Shown: in pieces, positions 5,604 through 6,213 of the stretch
Layout of the letters: the number at the start of each line of letters is the position of its first letter
How positions within the stretch are numbered: the stretch's first letter is position 1
Assembly: GCA_023413895.1 (NCBI GenBank)
Contig: JAEZOU010000013.1
Coordinates: 1 to 6,213, forward strand
Direction: 5' to 3'
From: Bacteroidota bacterium
GTDB lineage: Bacteria; Bacteroidota; Bacteroidia; Bacteroidales; WCHB1-69
Length of the DNA: 6,213 nt
Notes under the pieces: generated by a model
What the model saw: only the letters and a program-made list of their open reading frames with translations
Told to the model about the DNA's origin: nothing
The model's database searches: none
Program-made: the position numbers and the translations under genes

Positions 5604-6050
5604 ATGTATATGAAGAATAATACAAGGTCAGTATATTTAATATTTATATCACTTTTATTTGTCGGCTGCATCAACAGTAATGTCAAGACTATTAGTGGAA
5701 TAAAGGTTTCAGTACAAGTTTTAGTTGTATCATCTGAGCATGGATTTAACTATGAGAAGACTCTAAAATCAGCATTGAATGGAAATGATTGTGATTTAAA
5801 AAAGATATCTACTCTTGATTTTTTTGACACATCAGTAGGATATGATCATGGTGCAATACTGGTTGAAATAATTAATGAAATCGGAGAAGATCGTTTCCTT
5901 ATAGCTGTCAACGATTGTGATAGGAGAGAGAAAATTATTCTCAAGGGGTATTTGAGGGCTGGAATGGAATATGGGAAATACCCTGATAAAGCATTATCGG
6001 AATTGTTTCCTAAAATAGCTGTTTTTTTAGATGTGCCATTCACTGAATGA
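5604..6050 (+). CDS. Predicted lipoprotein, putative immunity to the L,D-transpeptidase-like toxin
   Basis: This 148-residue protein begins with a lipoprotein signal peptide: MKNNTRS, a hydrophobic run VYLIFISLLFV, then FVGC with the lipid-bearing Cys at residue 22. The residues after Cys (INSN) are uncharged and lack the acidic lipoprotein export signal used for the cell surface in this phylum, so the protein is probably held on the periplasmic side. The mature part is a small mixed-fold domain of unrecognised family, with FLIAVNDCDRREKIILKGYL and a Cys pair (NDCD early and late). It starts 13 bases after the toxin stop. Met at 5610 (MKNN) is an equally good start. An immunity role is inferred from position and location in the periplasm, where a wall-active enzyme would need to be blocked. 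Confidence 0.7.
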   Translation: MYMKNNTRSVYLIFISLLFVGCINSNVKTISGIKVSVQVLVVSSEHGFNYEKTLKSALNGNDCDLKKISTLDFFDTSVGYDHGAILVEIINEIGEDRFLIAVNDCDRREKIILKGYLRAGMEYGKYPDKALSELFPKIAVFLDVPFTE

Positions 6051-6107
6051 AATCAACTACAATTTGTTAGATTAGATGGTTATTATCATTATGTGTTTCC
6101 TCTTTTA

Positions 6108-6126
6108 CCGTCCCTAACCGTGACGG
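6108..6126 (+). promoter_or_regulatory. Conserved inverted repeat CCGTC-N9-GACGG (right copy)
   Basis: The arms CCGTC (6108-6112) and GACGG (6122-6126) have the same nine-base spacing as at 4456-4474 and lie at a similar distance before a CATCTTTG box. This second occurrence is the main reason to take the site seriously. Confidence 0.4.
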
Positions 6127-6136
6127 ACGTTTAGGC

Positions 6137-6170
6137 CATCTTTGCCACAAACTACAGGTTTATGGCAAAG
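6137..6170 (+). promoter_or_regulatory. -7-like box and start-codon palindrome (right copy)
   Basis: CATCTTTG (6137-6144) overlaps CTTTGCCA (6140-6147), which pairs perfectly with TGGCAAAG (6163-6170) across a 15-base spacer. One more outer base pair (T6139 with A6171) can form here. The right arm covers the TG of the start codon at 6162-6164. Confidence 0.4.
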
Positions 6171-6213
6171 AGCAGCACCCGCAGGGTAACCATCTACATC
6201 AACGGCAAGGAGG
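6162..6213 (+). CDS. Start of a phage-tail tape-measure-like gene, cut by window edge
   Basis: The ATG opens MAKSSTRRVTIYINGKE, 17 codons before the window ends. It matches the start at 4507 apart from a few bases (one Phe/Tyr exchange and silent changes). Whether this copy is full length cannot be seen. If intact, it would encode a long tail-length-setting protein and place the toxin array beside a phage tail or tail-derived particle locus. Confidence 0.5.
   Translation, partial: MAKSSTRRVTIYINGKE

Larger units (their letters stand above)
6108..6213 (+). repeat. Direct repeat, tape-measure start (right copy)
   Basis: This is the partner of the repeat at 4456-4620. Small length differences occur between the box and the ATG (three bases longer here). 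The repeat continues beyond the window. Confidence 0.75.

Noticed and set aside
1..6213. CRISPR array, tRNA or rRNA genes.
   Set aside because: No regularly spaced short repeats, cloverleaf or rRNA motifs were seen; the only repeats are the Rhs cores and tape-measure starts.

Overview
The window looks like an accessory region of a Bacteroidales-type (Bacteroidetes) chromosome. The Rhs core motifs (YTFSAKEKD, YFGxRYYxSDLSI, LSVDPM, KYPSLSPYVYC, DPNG) are of the kind common in that phylum. The -7 boxes fit the Bacteroidetes TAnnTTTG pattern, Shine-Dalgarno sites are mostly absent, and AT-rich toxin and immunity genes are joined to a GC-richer Rhs core. All supported genes are on the + strand. 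Genus cannot be told from the sequence.

The layout is a tandem array of four polymorphic-toxin/immunity pairs. Pair A (3-1021) is the 3' end of a protein with a zincin HEIEH motif, open at the left edge, followed by an overlapping gene for an exported small protein. Pair B (1269-2411) is a short Rhs tail carrying a His...Asn-Cys permuted papain-like domain, followed by a small multi-spanning membrane protein. Pair C (2417-4257) is a longer Rhs fragment with a hydrophobic pretoxin segment and a helical C-terminus resembling polymorphic toxin type 28, followed by a soluble, leaderless 232-residue protein. Pair D (4745-6050) is a short Rhs tail carrying an L,D-transpeptidase-like (DUF2778/Tlde1-type) domain, followed by a lipoprotein. 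In each pair the presumed immunity protein sits in the compartment where the toxin would act: exported or membrane-bound for the peptidase-like and wall-active toxins, cytosolic for the putative cytosolic toxin.

Pairs B and D begin with the same promoter, leader and start codon, so they look like short Rhs-tail genes rather than debris. The core of D is a mosaic: its 5' part follows B, while a 47-base stretch is identical to C. Pair D is bracketed by two copies of the start of another gene, which resembles the N-terminus of Bacteroidetes phage-tail tape-measure proteins. The left copy (4507) breaks off after about 39 codons and the right copy (6162) runs off the window. Both carry the same pair of inverted repeats, one of which spans the -7 box and the start codon.

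The most notable points are the direct-repeat bracketing of a toxin cassette by tape-measure gene starts, the conserved start-codon palindrome, the mosaic cassette D, and the repeated short Rhs-tail gene with its own promoter. No tRNA, rRNA, CRISPR array or intact transposase gene is visible.
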